NCBI GenBank assembly: GCA_029239975.1
Contig: JARBTX010000001.1
Coordinates: 62,001-126,000, forward strand
Length of the DNA: 64,000 nt
Direction of reading: 5' to 3'
DNA from: Anaerocolumna sp.
GTDB taxonomy: Bacteria > Bacillota > Clostridia > Lachnospirales > Lachnospiraceae
Within the stretch, counting starts at the first letter, position 1. The number at the start of each line of letters is the position of its first letter. Positions 48,623-58,430 of this stretch are shown one piece after another. Made by a program: the position numbers and the translations under genes. The notes under the pieces were generated by a model. It was not told the origin of the DNA, searched no databases, and saw only the letters and a list, made by a program, of their open reading frames with translations.

Positions 48623-51091
48623 TTATGAAATGAATAAAGACATATCGGATTCTTCTGCATTCGCTAACATAGCAGCTGCACCACCTGGTTTCACACCATC
48701 AATTAATTCATCCATTTTTATCCCCATTACATCCATGCTCATAGTACAAGCAATTAACTCAACTCCATTGTCTAACGATGCTTGAATTAAACTTTCTAAG
48801 CTATCAATATTCTTATTTTTCATAACCATACGAATCATTTTAGCTCCCATACCACCCATATTCATTTTGGATAGGGATAACTTTTTACTTCCCCTTGGCA
48901 TCATCGCACCAAACATTTTGCTTATAACATCCTTTTTAACTTTTACCTTTTCTGGTTTTCTAAGTATATTCAATCCCCAGAAAGTAAAGAACATACTAAC
49001 TTTACGACCCATGGCAGCAGATGCATTTGCAATGATGAAAGATGCAATTGCTTTGTCTAAATCACCGGAAAATACGATAATATTCTTATTGTTTCCTTCC
49101 GATACGATATTACTGCAATCTTTATCTTCGAATTTATTCGTACAACCTTTCCTTATAATTGCTTTGGATATACCCTTTTCAGTTTCCATATCAAGAAATG
49201 TATTCCCAGTTCTCCTACACCAACCATCCACATCGGATGCAAATGCTTGATCCGTAGTTTTTATTTCAACAATATCTCCTTCGTTTGCGTTTTTCACAGC
49301 TTCAGCCAATTTCATAATTGGTCCTGGACATTGTAACCCACATGCATTAATTTCGATTGTTTTAACATTGGAATCATCTTTAAGTTCAGCAGCTGATACT
49401 TTACTCAAATCGACTCTTTCTTCATCACGTGTTATCATGGATTGTTGATTCAATATACTATTATATAATCGATATCCGCCTGCTAGATTATAACAATCGT
49501 AACCATTTTGTTCTAATATTCTACATGCTAAATATCCCCTTAGTCCAATTTGACAGGTTACATAAATAGGTTTGGATTTATCAAGCGTATTTAGATTCTC
49601 ACGTAATTCGTCTAATGCAATATTTCGAAAACCTTCTATAGAACCATTATCATACTCTTCCTTCGTACGAATATCTAGTAATGTAGCACTACCATCTCTT
49701 GGAATACTTTCTACATCATGCCAATGGAAGATTTTATGTTTACTAGTTAAGATATTCTCTGCCACAAAACCAGCCATATTTACTGGGTCTTTTGCAGATG
49801 AAAATGGTGGTGCATATGCCAATTCTAATTCTGTTAAATCATAAACCGTCATTTCTGCTCTGATTGCTGTTGCAAGTACATCAAGACGTTTATCCGCACC
49901 ATCATATCCAACTACCTGTGCCCCAAGAAGCTTACCATTTTCTTTATTAAAAATAATCTTAATAGACATATTAACAGCGCCTGGATAATAAGAAGCATGT
50001 GATGTTGAATAGGTAAAAGATTTCTCGTAGTTTAGATTAAGTTGTTTTGCTTTTGATTCGGTAATACCTGTTGTTGCTATAGTCATATCAAAACATTTTA
50101 ATATTCCTGTACCTTGTGTACCATTATAGGAACTAGGAATTCCACAAATATTATCTGCTGCTATTCTTCCTTGTTTATTAGCAGGTCCTGCTAATGGAAT
50201 AAAACCCGCTTCACCAGTTATAAAATCTTTTATCTCGATGGCATCACCCACTGCATATACATCTGGATTCGAAGTCTGCATTTGATTATTAACAACAATT
50301 GCCCCACGTGGGTTTACTGCTAAACCTGCCATCTTTGCAAGTGAACTTTCTGGTCGAACACCAACTGACATAATAACCATATCTGTGATAAGTTCGCCAC
50401 TTCCAATCATAACTTTTAATTGATTCCCATTATTATGAATTTCTTTTACACCATCTTTTAATATTAAGTTTACTCCCTTACTTCGAATATGATTATGAAC
50501 ATCACATGCCATATCATAATCAAGTGGTGCAATTACGTGGTCAGCAAATTCTACTACTGTAACTTTTAATCCAGCTGCATGAAGATTTTCGGCCATTTCT
50601 ATACCAATATATCCGCCTCCAACGATTACAGCACTTGTAACATGAGTTTGGTTCACATAATCTTTTATTTTATAAGTATCTGGTATATTACGTAAGGTAA
50701 AAACTTTAGGATTATCTGCACCGATGATATTTGGTTTTGCTGGTTCTGCACCAGGAGATAATAGTAATTTATCATAACTTTCTTCATAAATTTCGTCAGT
50801 TTTTAAGTTTTTTACTGTAACTATTTTTTCATTGGTGTTAATTCCTATAACTTCTTGCAATACTCTTACATCAACTCGAAATCTTGCATGAAAACTCTCT
50901 GGTGTTTGTAACGTTAAAGCTTCTTTTTCTGTAATTTCACCACCGATATAATATGGTAAACCACAATTTGCAAAGGAAATGTATTGTCCTCTTTCAAACA
51001 TTATAATTTCAGCATATTCATCTAATCTTCTAAGTCTTGCCGCAGCAGATGCTCCACCTGCAACCCCACCAACTATAATTATTTTACTCAT
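48623..51091 (-). CDS. CoA-disulfide reductase-like / rhodanese / TusA / DsrE four-module protein
   Basis: An 822-residue sulfur-handling protein. Modules in order: an FAD/NAD oxidoreductase of the CoADR/Nox type (about 1-445; VGGVAGGASAAARLRR, redox Cys43 in SFANCGLPYY), a rhodanese domain (about 455-545; catalytic-type Cys in VTCQIGLRGYLACR), a TusA domain (about 573-645; NACGLQCPGPIMKLAEA) and a DsrE-type domain (about 660-822). Each carries Cys on the sulfur-transfer path, so persulfide could pass along the chain. ATG 51091 with GAGG. Probably handles persulfide, polysulfide or CoA disulfide; the substrate is inferred. Confidence 0.92.
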   Translation of the reverse strand: MSKIIIVGGVAGGASAAARLRRLDEYAEIIMFERGQYISFANCGLPYYIGGEITEKEALTLQTPESFHARFRVDVRVLQEVIGINTNEKIVTVKNLKTDEIYEESYDKLLLSPGAEPAKPNIIGADNPKVFTLRNIPDTYKIKDYVNQTHVTSAVIVGGGYIGIEMAENLHAAGLKVTVVEFADHVIAPLDYDMACDVHNHIRSKGVNLILKDGVKEIHNNGNQLKVMIGSGELITDMVIMSVGVRPESSLAKMAGLAVNPRGAIVVNNQMQTSNPDVYAVGDAIEIKDFITGEAGFIPLAGPANKQGRIAADNICGIPSSYNGTQGTGILKCFDMTIATTGITESKAKQLNLNYEKSFTYSTSHASYYPGAVNMSIKIIFNKENGKLLGAQVVGYDGADKRLDVLATAIRAEMTVYDLTELELAYAPPFSSAKDPVNMAGFVAENILTSKHKIFHWHDVESIPRDGSATLLDIRTKEEYDNGSIEGFRNIALDELRENLNTLDKSKPIYVTCQIGLRGYLACRILEQNGYDCYNLAGGYRLYNSILNQQSMITRDEERVDLSKVSAAELKDDSNVKTIEINACGLQCPGPIMKLAEAVKNANEGDIVEIKTTDQAFASDVDGWCRRTGNTFLDMETEKGISKAIIRKGCTNKFEDKDCSNIVSEGNNKNIIVFSGDLDKAIASFIIANASAAMGRKVSMFFTFWGLNILRKPEKVKVKKDVISKMFGAMMPRGSKKLSLSKMNMGGMGAKMIRMVMKNKNIDSLESLIQASLDNGVELIACTMSMDVMGIKMDELIDGVKPGGAAAMLANAEESDMSLFIS

Positions 51092-51217
51092 ATTTATCCT
51101 CACTTTCTTTATGAAAAACAAATTTATAATCAATCACTTTTTATAATTTATATGTGCTCTATAGATCTTTTTTGTTGTTTCTTTCTAATTTCTGAACTCA
51201 TTCTAACAAACAGACAA

Positions 51218-51376
51218 TAAAAAAACTGTGACTTTGTCACAGTAGGACAATCACAGTTTCGCAGTTTTTTTATTTAATTAATTCTGACAAAGTCACAATA
51301 AAGACAATCACAGTTTCTCAGCTTTTATAAAACAATCTTTGTCAAAGTCACAGTAAAGACAATCACCACAGTTTAA
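51218..51376 (-). repeat. Triplicated terminator-like repeat after the hydrogenase gene
   Basis: Three related units share GTCACARTARAGACAATCAC near 51234, 51293 and 51342. The first contains a perfect palindrome, ACTGTGACTTTGTCACAGT (51224-51242), with a T-run on the minus strand and so acts as a terminator; the other two are degenerate copies without the full palindrome. Confidence 0.75.
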
Positions 51377-51377
51377 T

Positions 51378-52616
51378 TTAAAAATCTCTTGTAAATATGT
51401 CACTGTGCTCTAATAAGCTTTCCACAGTGTCAAAACCTAATCTATGCAATAATTCAATAACATAAGGATTATCAATAGGTGTTGGGTATGGTGCTGCATC
51501 TCCATATTCCATAACATGTTTTCTTCCTTCTTCTTTATCAATCATTACCTTCGGTCCACCTACACATCCACCTACACATCCCATACCTTCAAAGAAATTT
51601 GCATTTGTTTCCCCACTCCGCAAATGATTCATCATTTCTTTACATGCTGGTACCCCATCAGCTTGCATGGTTCTTACTGTAATTTTACGATTTGGATTAA
51701 GTCTTTTTACGGTTTTTTGTACTGCTTCACTTACCCCACCAGTTCGTGCATAGATTCTACCAGCTCTAGATGAATGATCTTTCTCGCTTTCTTCCATTTT
51801 ACTCGGATCAATCCCTGCCGCTTCAAACACATCATGAATTTCTTGAAAAGTAAGTACATAATCTACTGCATCTGCAATATCTTTCTCTCTAGCTTCAGCT
51901 TTTTTTGCAATACATGGTCCTATAAAAATAGTTACTGCATTTGGATATAAGAATTTTATTGTCCTTCCACTTGCGATCATTGGCGAAACAGCTCCAGGTA
52001 CATGGGGCATAAGTTCATTATAAACTCTTCTAATCATACCTATCCACATAGGACAACAACAACTAGTTAGCTGGTAATCTGTTTCTGTATTGATATTCTT
52101 ATCAAATTCTAAAGCTTCTTTTAAGGTAAGTATGTCTGCGAATAAAGCAACTTCAATCATGCCTGAGAAACCAAGCTTTTTGAAAGCTGTTCGTAATTTA
52201 CCTGGTGTTACCTCTTTACTAAATTGTCCTAAAAATGCAGGCGCGATTAATGCATACGCTGGTCCTTTCGCTGTGCGAACTGCGTTTAGAGCTGGTAGAA
52301 CATCACGACTTGCTGTTAACTTCTCTGATTTACAATTGTCGATACATGCATAACAACCAACACATAAATCCTTGTCTATTGTAATGCCACCATCCTTATT
52401 GGGTGCTATAGCATTAAAAATGCAACTTTCAGAACATGCACTAGGATGATCAGGTGGGCAATTACAATTTCCGATTTTTAATACTGGTGCATACTTTTTT
52501 GGATTTAATAAACAATCTAAATGATGCGGATCATAATCTGTGATGGACCCTGTTGATTCTGTTCCATCTAATGTATCTTGTACTAATCTCTTGTATAATT
52601 CTTCAAAAGTAGTCAT
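51378..52616 (-). CDS. [FeFe] hydrogenase-like protein
   Basis: A 412-residue monomer-like iron hydrogenase. The N-terminus has a Cys-rich stretch (NCNCPPDHPSACSESC) and a 4Fe-4S ferredoxin motif (CVGCYACIDNC, about 97-107). The H-cluster motifs follow: L1 TSCCCPMW, L2 GPCIAKKAE and L3 GMGCVGGCVGG. The extra Cys in L1 and P-to-V change in L3 set it apart from the classical TSCCPAW/ACPGGC enzymes. ATG 52616 has AGGAGG 10 bases upstream. The role could be H2 production, uptake or sensing. Confidence 0.88.
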   Translation of the reverse strand: MTTFEELYKRLVQDTLDGTESTGSITDYDPHHLDCLLNPKKYAPVLKIGNCNCPPDHPSACSESCIFNAIAPNKDGGITIDKDLCVGCYACIDNCKSEKLTASRDVLPALNAVRTAKGPAYALIAPAFLGQFSKEVTPGKLRTAFKKLGFSGMIEVALFADILTLKEALEFDKNINTETDYQLTSCCCPMWIGMIRRVYNELMPHVPGAVSPMIASGRTIKFLYPNAVTIFIGPCIAKKAEAREKDIADAVDYVLTFQEIHDVFEAAGIDPSKMEESEKDHSSRAGRIYARTGGVSEAVQKTVKRLNPNRKITVRTMQADGVPACKEMMNHLRSGETNANFFEGMGCVGGCVGGPKVMIDKEEGRKHVMEYGDAAPYPTPIDNPYVIELLHRLGFDTVESLLEHSDIFTRDF

Positions 52617-52846
52617 GCTGCTACTTCCTCCTATCCATTTTATAGATATTTTAACTATATCTACCAAAATTGTATATATAAAACACATAATATTTGTATG
52701 TTTTAATATTATGTACTAAGTTTTCGAGAATATTTATTGTAATAATAAACAACATCTGTTAAAATAAATTGTAGACTTGTCTAAATAAGTCGATATAATA
52801 ATACCAAATAACTTTATGTAACAAAAATGAATGGAGGATTCCTGTT

Positions 52847-53041
52847 ATGAAAGCAAAAATTGAGAAAAGTGGTTGCATCGGATGCGGACTCTGCACTGAT
52901 ATTTGTCCTGTGGTATTTAGTATGAGTAAAAATGCTTATGCCAAAGTTAATGTAGACATTATTCCTACAGATGAATTAGATGCTGTAAATGAGGCAATCG
53001 AAAGTTGCCCTGCGTCTGTTATAACGGTGGAAGAAGAATAA
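52847..53041 (+). CDS. [4Fe-4S] ferredoxin
   Basis: A 64-residue single-cluster ferredoxin: Cys ligands in SGCIGCGLCTDICP (Cys10, 13, 16, 20) and one more Cys in SCPAS (about 54). Such proteins carry low-potential electrons for hydrogenases and CO dehydrogenase. GGAGG 10 bases before ATG. It is divergent from the [FeFe] hydrogenase gene, with 230 bp between the starts, so the pairing may be functional. Confidence 0.9.
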   Translation: MKAKIEKSGCIGCGLCTDICPVVFSMSKNAYAKVNVDIIPTDELDAVNEAIESCPASVITVEEE

Positions 53042-53190
53042 AATCATAACATTATAATACATATTTTAATTAATAATAACATATTAACAAATTGTATTAC
53101 GTTAAATATTATGTTATACATAAAATAAAGCTTTTTTATATTTGGAACTTAGAAGAACTTATATATAAGCTTAAGTTCTTCCTATCCAAC

Positions 53191-53240
53191 AAAAATCCTG
53201 TAGAATAACACTATATAAAAGTTATTCCACAGGATTTTTA
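53191..53240. terminator. Terminator between ferredoxin and sufU
   Basis: Hairpin AAAAATCCTGT/ACAGGATTTTT with inner pairing of ATAAC/GTTAT and T-runs on both strands; it can serve both convergent genes. A smaller hairpin (GAAGAACTT/AAGTTCTTC) lies just before it. Confidence 0.83.
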
Positions 53241-53274
53241 TTTCATTCAAACATCTTCTATATATATTAACTTT

Positions 53275-53700
53275 TTATTTATTCAGAGCATCTTCTAATG
53301 TATGCCATCCTAATACTGCACATTTCACTCTTGCAGGCATATGAGATATATCTTTTAACGCAATTGCATCTTCTAATATATCAAGTTGATCTTCGCTAGT
53401 TATTTCATGTTTTATCATTCCAAAAAAAGTTTTTGCAAGATTTAATGCCTCACTGACTTGTTTATCTTTAATTAAATCAATCATAATTGACGCAGATGCT
53501 TGGGATATTGCACAACCACTACCTGTAAAGGCAGCATCTTCAATCATTCCATTCTTTTCGCGTATTTCTAAAGATATTTCATCACCACAACTTGGATTAA
53601 TTCCCTTAATAATTGCCGTAGGACATTCAATATGGTGTTTATTTCTATTGGAATTTGTATGTTCTTTGATTACTTCGGTGTAAAATTGTTCAATCCCCAT
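53275..53700 (-). CDS. sufU: SUF scaffold / sulfur acceptor SufU
   Basis: Zinc-dependent sulfur acceptor for SufS in Gram-positive SUF, 141 residues. The three conserved Cys are in NPSCGDEIS, GSGCAISQASAS and VKCAVLGW. Ribosome site AAGGAGG. The start lies inside the last codons of sufS (11-bp overlap), so the pair is translationally coupled. Last gene of sufCBDSU. Confidence 0.93.
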   Translation of the reverse strand: MGIEQFYTEVIKEHTNSNRNKHHIECPTAIIKGINPSCGDEISLEIREKNGMIEDAAFTGSGCAISQASASIMIDLIKDKQVSEALNLAKTFFGMIKHEITSEDQLDILEDAIALKDISHMPARVKCAVLGWHTLEDALNK

Positions 53701-54919
53701 TATGAAGCCACCTCCTTACATTTTTAAGACTATTTATAAAAACATCAATTTCTTCCTTCGTATTATAAAAATAAAAACTAATTCTACAAGTAGCTGCTAA
53801 GCTTAAGTATTTCATTAAAGGTTGAGCACAATGATGCCCTGCTCTTATAGCAATCCCATCAGCGTCTAATATAGAAGCTGTATCATGTGGATGAACATCT
53901 TTTATATTAAAAGATATTACCCCACATCGGTCTTTTTTACTATTAATTTCTCCATATATTTCTATATGTGGTATTTTAACCATTTGTTCCAATGCATATT
54001 CTGTTAATTCATCTTCGATTTTGCTGATATTATCATATCCAACGGTTTTAATGTATTCTATAGCCTTAGCTAATCCTATCGCACCGCCAACATTTGGAGT
54101 TCCAGCTTCAAATTTTTGTGGAAGTGGTGCAAATGTAGATTCTTGCTCGTCTACATATTCTATCATTTCACCACCAGTCATAAACGGTGGCATGACATTT
54201 AAAAAATCTTCTTTTCCATATAAAACACCAATCCCCATAGGTGCTAGCATCTTATGTCCGGAAAATGTGATAAAGTCTACATCTAACTTTGTTACATTTA
54301 CTTCCATATGTGGAATACTTTGCGCGCAATCAAGAATAACTTTTGCACCACATTTATGAGCTTTCTCTATAATATTTTCTATAGGATTAATCGTACCTAA
54401 CACATTTGAAACATGTGCAACTGCGACAATTTTTGTTTTATTTGTAATCTTATTATGAATCTCATCTTCTGTAATTTGTCCATGTTTATCAAGATATAAA
54501 AACTTAAGAATTGCTCCTTTTTCTTTTGCTACTTGCTGCCAAGGTATTATATTACTATGGTGTTCAGCAATTGAAATTACAATTTCATCACCATCTTGCA
54601 ACACCATTCTACCATAACTGTAAGCTAATAGATTAAGAGCTTCTGTTGCATTCCTAGTAAAAATAATTTCACTTGGTTTTTTTGCACCAATAAATTCTGC
54701 AACGGATTCCCTTGCATCTTCATAAGCTTTCGTAGCTTTAACACTTAAAGAATAAAGTCCTCTATGTGGATTAGCATTAAACACTTTATAATAATTATCT
54801 ATCGCTTCTAAAACTGTATAAGGTTTTTGTGTAGTAGCTGCATTGTCAAAATATATGAGTGGTTTACTTTGATTTTCATTCTGTAATATAGGAAAATCAT
54901 CACGATAGGATTTAGGCAT
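53690..54919 (-). CDS. sufS: Cysteine desulfurase SufS
   Basis: PLP enzyme that takes sulfur from cysteine to start Fe-S assembly. 409 residues; PLP lysine in TFSGHKMLAPMGIG (about 225), catalytic Cys in RAGHHCAQPLM (about 365), HSN in AEHHSNIIPW. The type is the SufS/group II family. AGAGAGG before ATG. Its start overlaps sufD by 8 bp and its end overlaps sufU. Confidence 0.95.
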   Translation of the reverse strand: MPKSYRDDFPILQNENQSKPLIYFDNAATTQKPYTVLEAIDNYYKVFNANPHRGLYSLSVKATKAYEDARESVAEFIGAKKPSEIIFTRNATEALNLLAYSYGRMVLQDGDEIVISIAEHHSNIIPWQQVAKEKGAILKFLYLDKHGQITEDEIHNKITNKTKIVAVAHVSNVLGTINPIENIIEKAHKCGAKVILDCAQSIPHMEVNVTKLDVDFITFSGHKMLAPMGIGVLYGKEDFLNVMPPFMTGGEMIEYVDEQESTFAPLPQKFEAGTPNVGGAIGLAKAIEYIKTVGYDNISKIEDELTEYALEQMVKIPHIEIYGEINSKKDRCGVISFNIKDVHPHDTASILDADGIAIRAGHHCAQPLMKYLSLAATCRISFYFYNTKEEIDVFINSLKNVRRWLHNGD

Positions 54920-56009
54920 AACTTAACCTCTCTTTCACATATTCCACAATTTGATCTTTCAGAGATTGATCTGGAATGTTATCTATAATTGGCTGAAACC
55001 ATGCATCAATCATAAGTTTTTTGGCACTTATCTCATCAAGACCACGGGACATCATGTAGAATAATTTGTTCTCATCTATCCTTCCACTATTTGTTGCGTG
55101 TTTTCCTTCTACATTATCTTCACCACATAAGATTAGTGGTGCTGTTATGTTTTTTATCTTAGGGCTAAATAAAAGATTATATTCACCTTCGTGTCCTATT
55201 GCACCCATAGCTCCTTTTTTAAAATCAATGGTACCTCTTAATTTTTTAATACTCTCATCTAATAAAGCTCCATTCACATTTAACTCACTTTTCGTTTGTT
55301 TTCCTATATGATTTACTACATAATTAAAGTCCAGCGAACGATCTTTATCACCAAAATATATTGTACGAATGTCTAATTCACTTGCTTTTCCCTGTAAATC
55401 AGTCATACATCCATTTATTACTCTCTGTGCTCCTAGTTCAGCATGTATTAGATTCACTTTACCTTCATCTCTCGTTAAGATACCGATATCATTAAAATGT
55501 ATTGCTTTTTCATTCATTAACTGTACCTGTATGAGATTAATTGTAGCTTCCTTCCCAGCATATAGATACGTTAATCCACCATGGAATGCTATATCATTGC
55601 TAGTGGTTTTATAACATATTATTATCGTAACATCACTATAATCATCCGCTACAATGTGATTTACATCAATCACAGTTGGATTTCTATCATCCATTTCATA
55701 TTGCAACATAATTGGCTCTGTAAGCTTTCTTCCTTTTGGTATACGAATCGAGATACCACAATTTTTATTTTCTGTAAGAAATTGTTCTGTTTCTGTACCC
55801 ATACCAGTTTTAATATTGGTATGTAGTTCTTGTAATACTATTTCATCTTGTATCGTATTTTCCTGAACAAACTCATGACCTGATTTGATATAATGTTTCT
55901 TATATGCAACAATATCCGAAATTGTTTCACTAATGGTACAATCGTTTATATCAAGCCAACTCCAGGTACGTACAGGTAGACTATTAACATGTTTTAAATC
56001 TATATTCAT
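54912..56009 (-). CDS. sufD: Fe-S cluster assembly protein SufD
   Basis: Partner of SufB in the SufBCD scaffold. 365 residues, with the right-handed beta-helix core visible as a series of short strands and the C-terminal motif ATNSGRIDENKLFYMMSRGL (about 297-316). AGGAGG site. Lies 16 bp after sufB, in the same operon. SufD has few Cys, as expected for the subunit that does not hold the cluster. Confidence 0.93.
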   Translation of the reverse strand: MNIDLKHVNSLPVRTWSWLDINDCTISETISDIVAYKKHYIKSGHEFVQENTIQDEIVLQELHTNIKTGMGTETEQFLTENKNCGISIRIPKGRKLTEPIMLQYEMDDRNPTVIDVNHIVADDYSDVTIIICYKTTSNDIAFHGGLTYLYAGKEATINLIQVQLMNEKAIHFNDIGILTRDEGKVNLIHAELGAQRVINGCMTDLQGKASELDIRTIYFGDKDRSLDFNYVVNHIGKQTKSELNVNGALLDESIKKLRGTIDFKKGAMGAIGHEGEYNLLFSPKIKNITAPLILCGEDNVEGKHATNSGRIDENKLFYMMSRGLDEISAKKLMIDAWFQPIIDNIPDQSLKDQIVEYVKERLSYA

Positions 56010-56025
56010 TTGATGACCTCCTATT

Positions 56026-57441
56026 TTAACCTATGCTACCTTCCATCTCTAATCGAATCAAGTTATTCATTTCAACAGCATATTCCAGTGGTAATTCTTT
56101 TGCTATGGGTTCAGCAAAACCACTAACGATCATGGCTCTTGCCTCTATTTCACTGATACCACGACTCATAAGATAAAATATGGTTTCATCACTAATTCTA
56201 CCAATTTTAGCTTCATGTCCGATATCAACCTCATCATTTCTTATATCCATAACTGGAATTGTATCTGATCTTGAGCGATTATCAAGCATAAGCGATTCAC
56301 AGGAAACAGAAGATTTACTGCCAGATGCGTCTCTTAATACTTTAACAGCACTACGAAATGTAGATCCACCACCATCTTTAGAGATTGATTTTGAACTCAT
56401 GTGTGATGTTGTTCCTTTTGCAGCATGAATCACTTTTACTCCTGTATCTAAATTCTGACCCTTACCTGCAAAGGTGATTCCTGTATATTCCATCTTAGAA
56501 TTTTCTCCCTTTAAAATACTCATAGGATATAGATAAGATACATGAGAACCAAAAGAACCAGATACCCATTCTATGGTACCACCCTTTTCAATAACTGCTC
56601 TTTTCGTATTTAAATTAAACATATTTTTAGACCAATTCTCTATGGTTGAATAACGGAGTCTCGCATTTTCACCAACGAACAACTCTACACAACCTGCATG
56701 TAAATTAGCTACATTATATTTAGGTGCTGAACATCCCTCTATAAAATGAAGAGTAGCTCCTTTATCAACAATTATTAAAGTATGTTCAAATTGACCAGCT
56801 CCCGGTGCATTCAGTCTAAAGTAGGATTGTAACGGTATCTCAACGGAAACACCTGGCGGAACATATACAAAAGATCCACCTGACCACACAGCACCATGTA
56901 GTGCAGCAAATTTGTGATCGTTTGGTGTTACTAACTTCATAAAATGCTGTTTTACCATATCTTCGTGTTCACGTAATGCACTTTCCATATCCGTATAAAT
57001 AACACCAAGACTTTTAACCTCTTCTCTAACATTATGATATACTACTTCCGAATCATATTGAGCACCAACACCTGCTAAGGAATTTCTTTCTGCTTGTGGA
57101 ATACCTAACCTTTCAAACGTATTTTTTATATCACTTGGCACTTCATCCCATTTTAATTGCATCTTCGTATTGGGGCGAACATAAGTTACGATATCTTCCA
57201 TATTTAAACCGTCTAGACTTGGACCCCATTTGGGCAAATCTTTTCTATTATAAATTTTTAATGAATTTTGACGGAATTCTCTCATCCAACTTGGGTCATT
57301 TTTTTCTAATGAAATTGTATTTACAATGCCCGAAGTTAATCCGCGTTTTGTAGTAAATGATGCATCTACTTTATCTTTTACATCATAAATACTGCGATCT
57401 ATATCATCTACATAAGTTTTAGTTACATTCTTTGTCTCCAT
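56026..57441 (-). CDS. sufB: Fe-S cluster assembly protein SufB
   Basis: Cluster-holding subunit of SufBCD, 471 residues. Conserved blocks: LTSGIVNTISLEKNDPSWMR, VYVPPGVSVEIPLQSYFRLN, HFIEGCSAPKYNVANLHAGC (about 227-246) and GRISDETIFYLMSRGI with the RxxG end. ATG 57441 has GGAGG 6 bases upstream; the frame opens to 57486 only because it crosses the shared leader motif. Second gene of sufCBDSU. Confidence 0.95.
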   Translation of the reverse strand: METKNVTKTYVDDIDRSIYDVKDKVDASFTTKRGLTSGIVNTISLEKNDPSWMREFRQNSLKIYNRKDLPKWGPSLDGLNMEDIVTYVRPNTKMQLKWDEVPSDIKNTFERLGIPQAERNSLAGVGAQYDSEVVYHNVREEVKSLGVIYTDMESALREHEDMVKQHFMKLVTPNDHKFAALHGAVWSGGSFVYVPPGVSVEIPLQSYFRLNAPGAGQFEHTLIIVDKGATLHFIEGCSAPKYNVANLHAGCVELFVGENARLRYSTIENWSKNMFNLNTKRAVIEKGGTIEWVSGSFGSHVSYLYPMSILKGENSKMEYTGITFAGKGQNLDTGVKVIHAAKGTTSHMSSKSISKDGGGSTFRSAVKVLRDASGSKSSVSCESLMLDNRSRSDTIPVMDIRNDEVDIGHEAKIGRISDETIFYLMSRGISEIEARAMIVSGFAEPIAKELPLEYAVEMNNLIRLEMEGSIG

Positions 57442-57500
57442 ATTAACCTCCTTGCTGCCAAACACCGCAAAGTTGAGTGTCAGCACAATATTTGTATGGT
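57442..57500 (-). promoter_or_regulatory. sufB leader motif (shared with lpdA)
   Basis: On the minus strand TACAAATATTGTGCT, a hairpin TGACAC/GTGTTTGGCA and AGGAGG precede the ATG. The lpdA leader aligns over nearly the whole 58 bases, though the genes are unrelated. It sits inside the suf operon, 50 bp after sufC. Confidence 0.5.
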
Positions 57501-57551
57501 GAATTCAATTCACTCTGTGAAAATCTCGATTATATTACTAAACTCCTTTTT

Positions 57552-58295
57552 TCATTTACTTAAAAATTCTTTAAATCCTTTAGAAGTTATCTGTTCAATT
57601 AAAGATCGATCTCCAGTTTTCACTATACGACCATTTAACAAAATATGAACATAATCTACAGGAAGATATTCTAGAATCTTTGTGTTATGTGTAATTACAA
57701 TTAAGGAGTTATTCTTATTTTTAAATGCTTCCACACCTTTAGAGACAGTTTTTACTGCATCAACATCAAGACCTGAATCTGTTTCATCTAATATTGCAAG
57801 TTTGGGATTCAATAAAAGCATCTGTAAAATTTCAGTTTTCTTTTTTTCACCACCTGAGAAACCTACATTAAAATAACGATTTGCATAATCATGATCCATA
57901 CTTAAATCATCCATTTGTTTATAAAGTTCTTTTTTAAATGTCATAAAACGAACGGTACTATCACTTACAGCATTTTTTGATGCTCTAATAAAATTCTCAA
58001 GTGTAACACCGGCAATTTCTTCAGGATTTTGAAATGACAGAAAAATCCCTTTTTTTGCTCTTACATCCGTTTTCTCGTATGTAATATCTTCATCTTCAAA
58101 TACGATGTTACCTTCATCTACTCTATATCTTGGATGACCCATTATAGTAAAACCTAGCGTTGATTTACCTGCACCATTTGGTCCCATAATTACATGGACT
58201 TCACCTTGACCAATTGTTAAATCAAATTGTTCTAGGATAGTTTTATCATCTATACTTACTTTTAAATTCTTGATATCTAACAATGTTTTTGACAT
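57552..58295 (-). CDS. sufC: Fe-S cluster assembly ATPase SufC
   Basis: ABC-type ATPase that drives the SufBCD scaffold. 247 residues: Walker A GPNGAGKST (about 37-45), ABC signature in FSGGEKKKTE (about 145), Walker B LAILDETDSGLD (about 166-177) and the switch His in VITHNTKI. ATG 58295 has GAGG 8 bases upstream. First gene of sufCBDSU, preceded by a clear promoter. Confidence 0.96.
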   Translation of the reverse strand: MSKTLLDIKNLKVSIDDKTILEQFDLTIGQGEVHVIMGPNGAGKSTLGFTIMGHPRYRVDEGNIVFEDEDITYEKTDVRAKKGIFLSFQNPEEIAGVTLENFIRASKNAVSDSTVRFMTFKKELYKQMDDLSMDHDYANRYFNVGFSGGEKKKTEILQMLLLNPKLAILDETDSGLDVDAVKTVSKGVEAFKNKNNSLIVITHNTKILEYLPVDYVHILLNGRIVKTGDRSLIEQITSKGFKEFLSK

Positions 58296-58430
58296 ATCAT
58301 TCACCTCTATCATATTTATTAATCTCAATGAATTAGTATATTTTGCAAATAACTATTATTGATTTAGATTCAACTCATTTGTTACTTTCATCTAAATCGC
58401 ACTATTTTATTTCCTACTAATTTAATCCCT

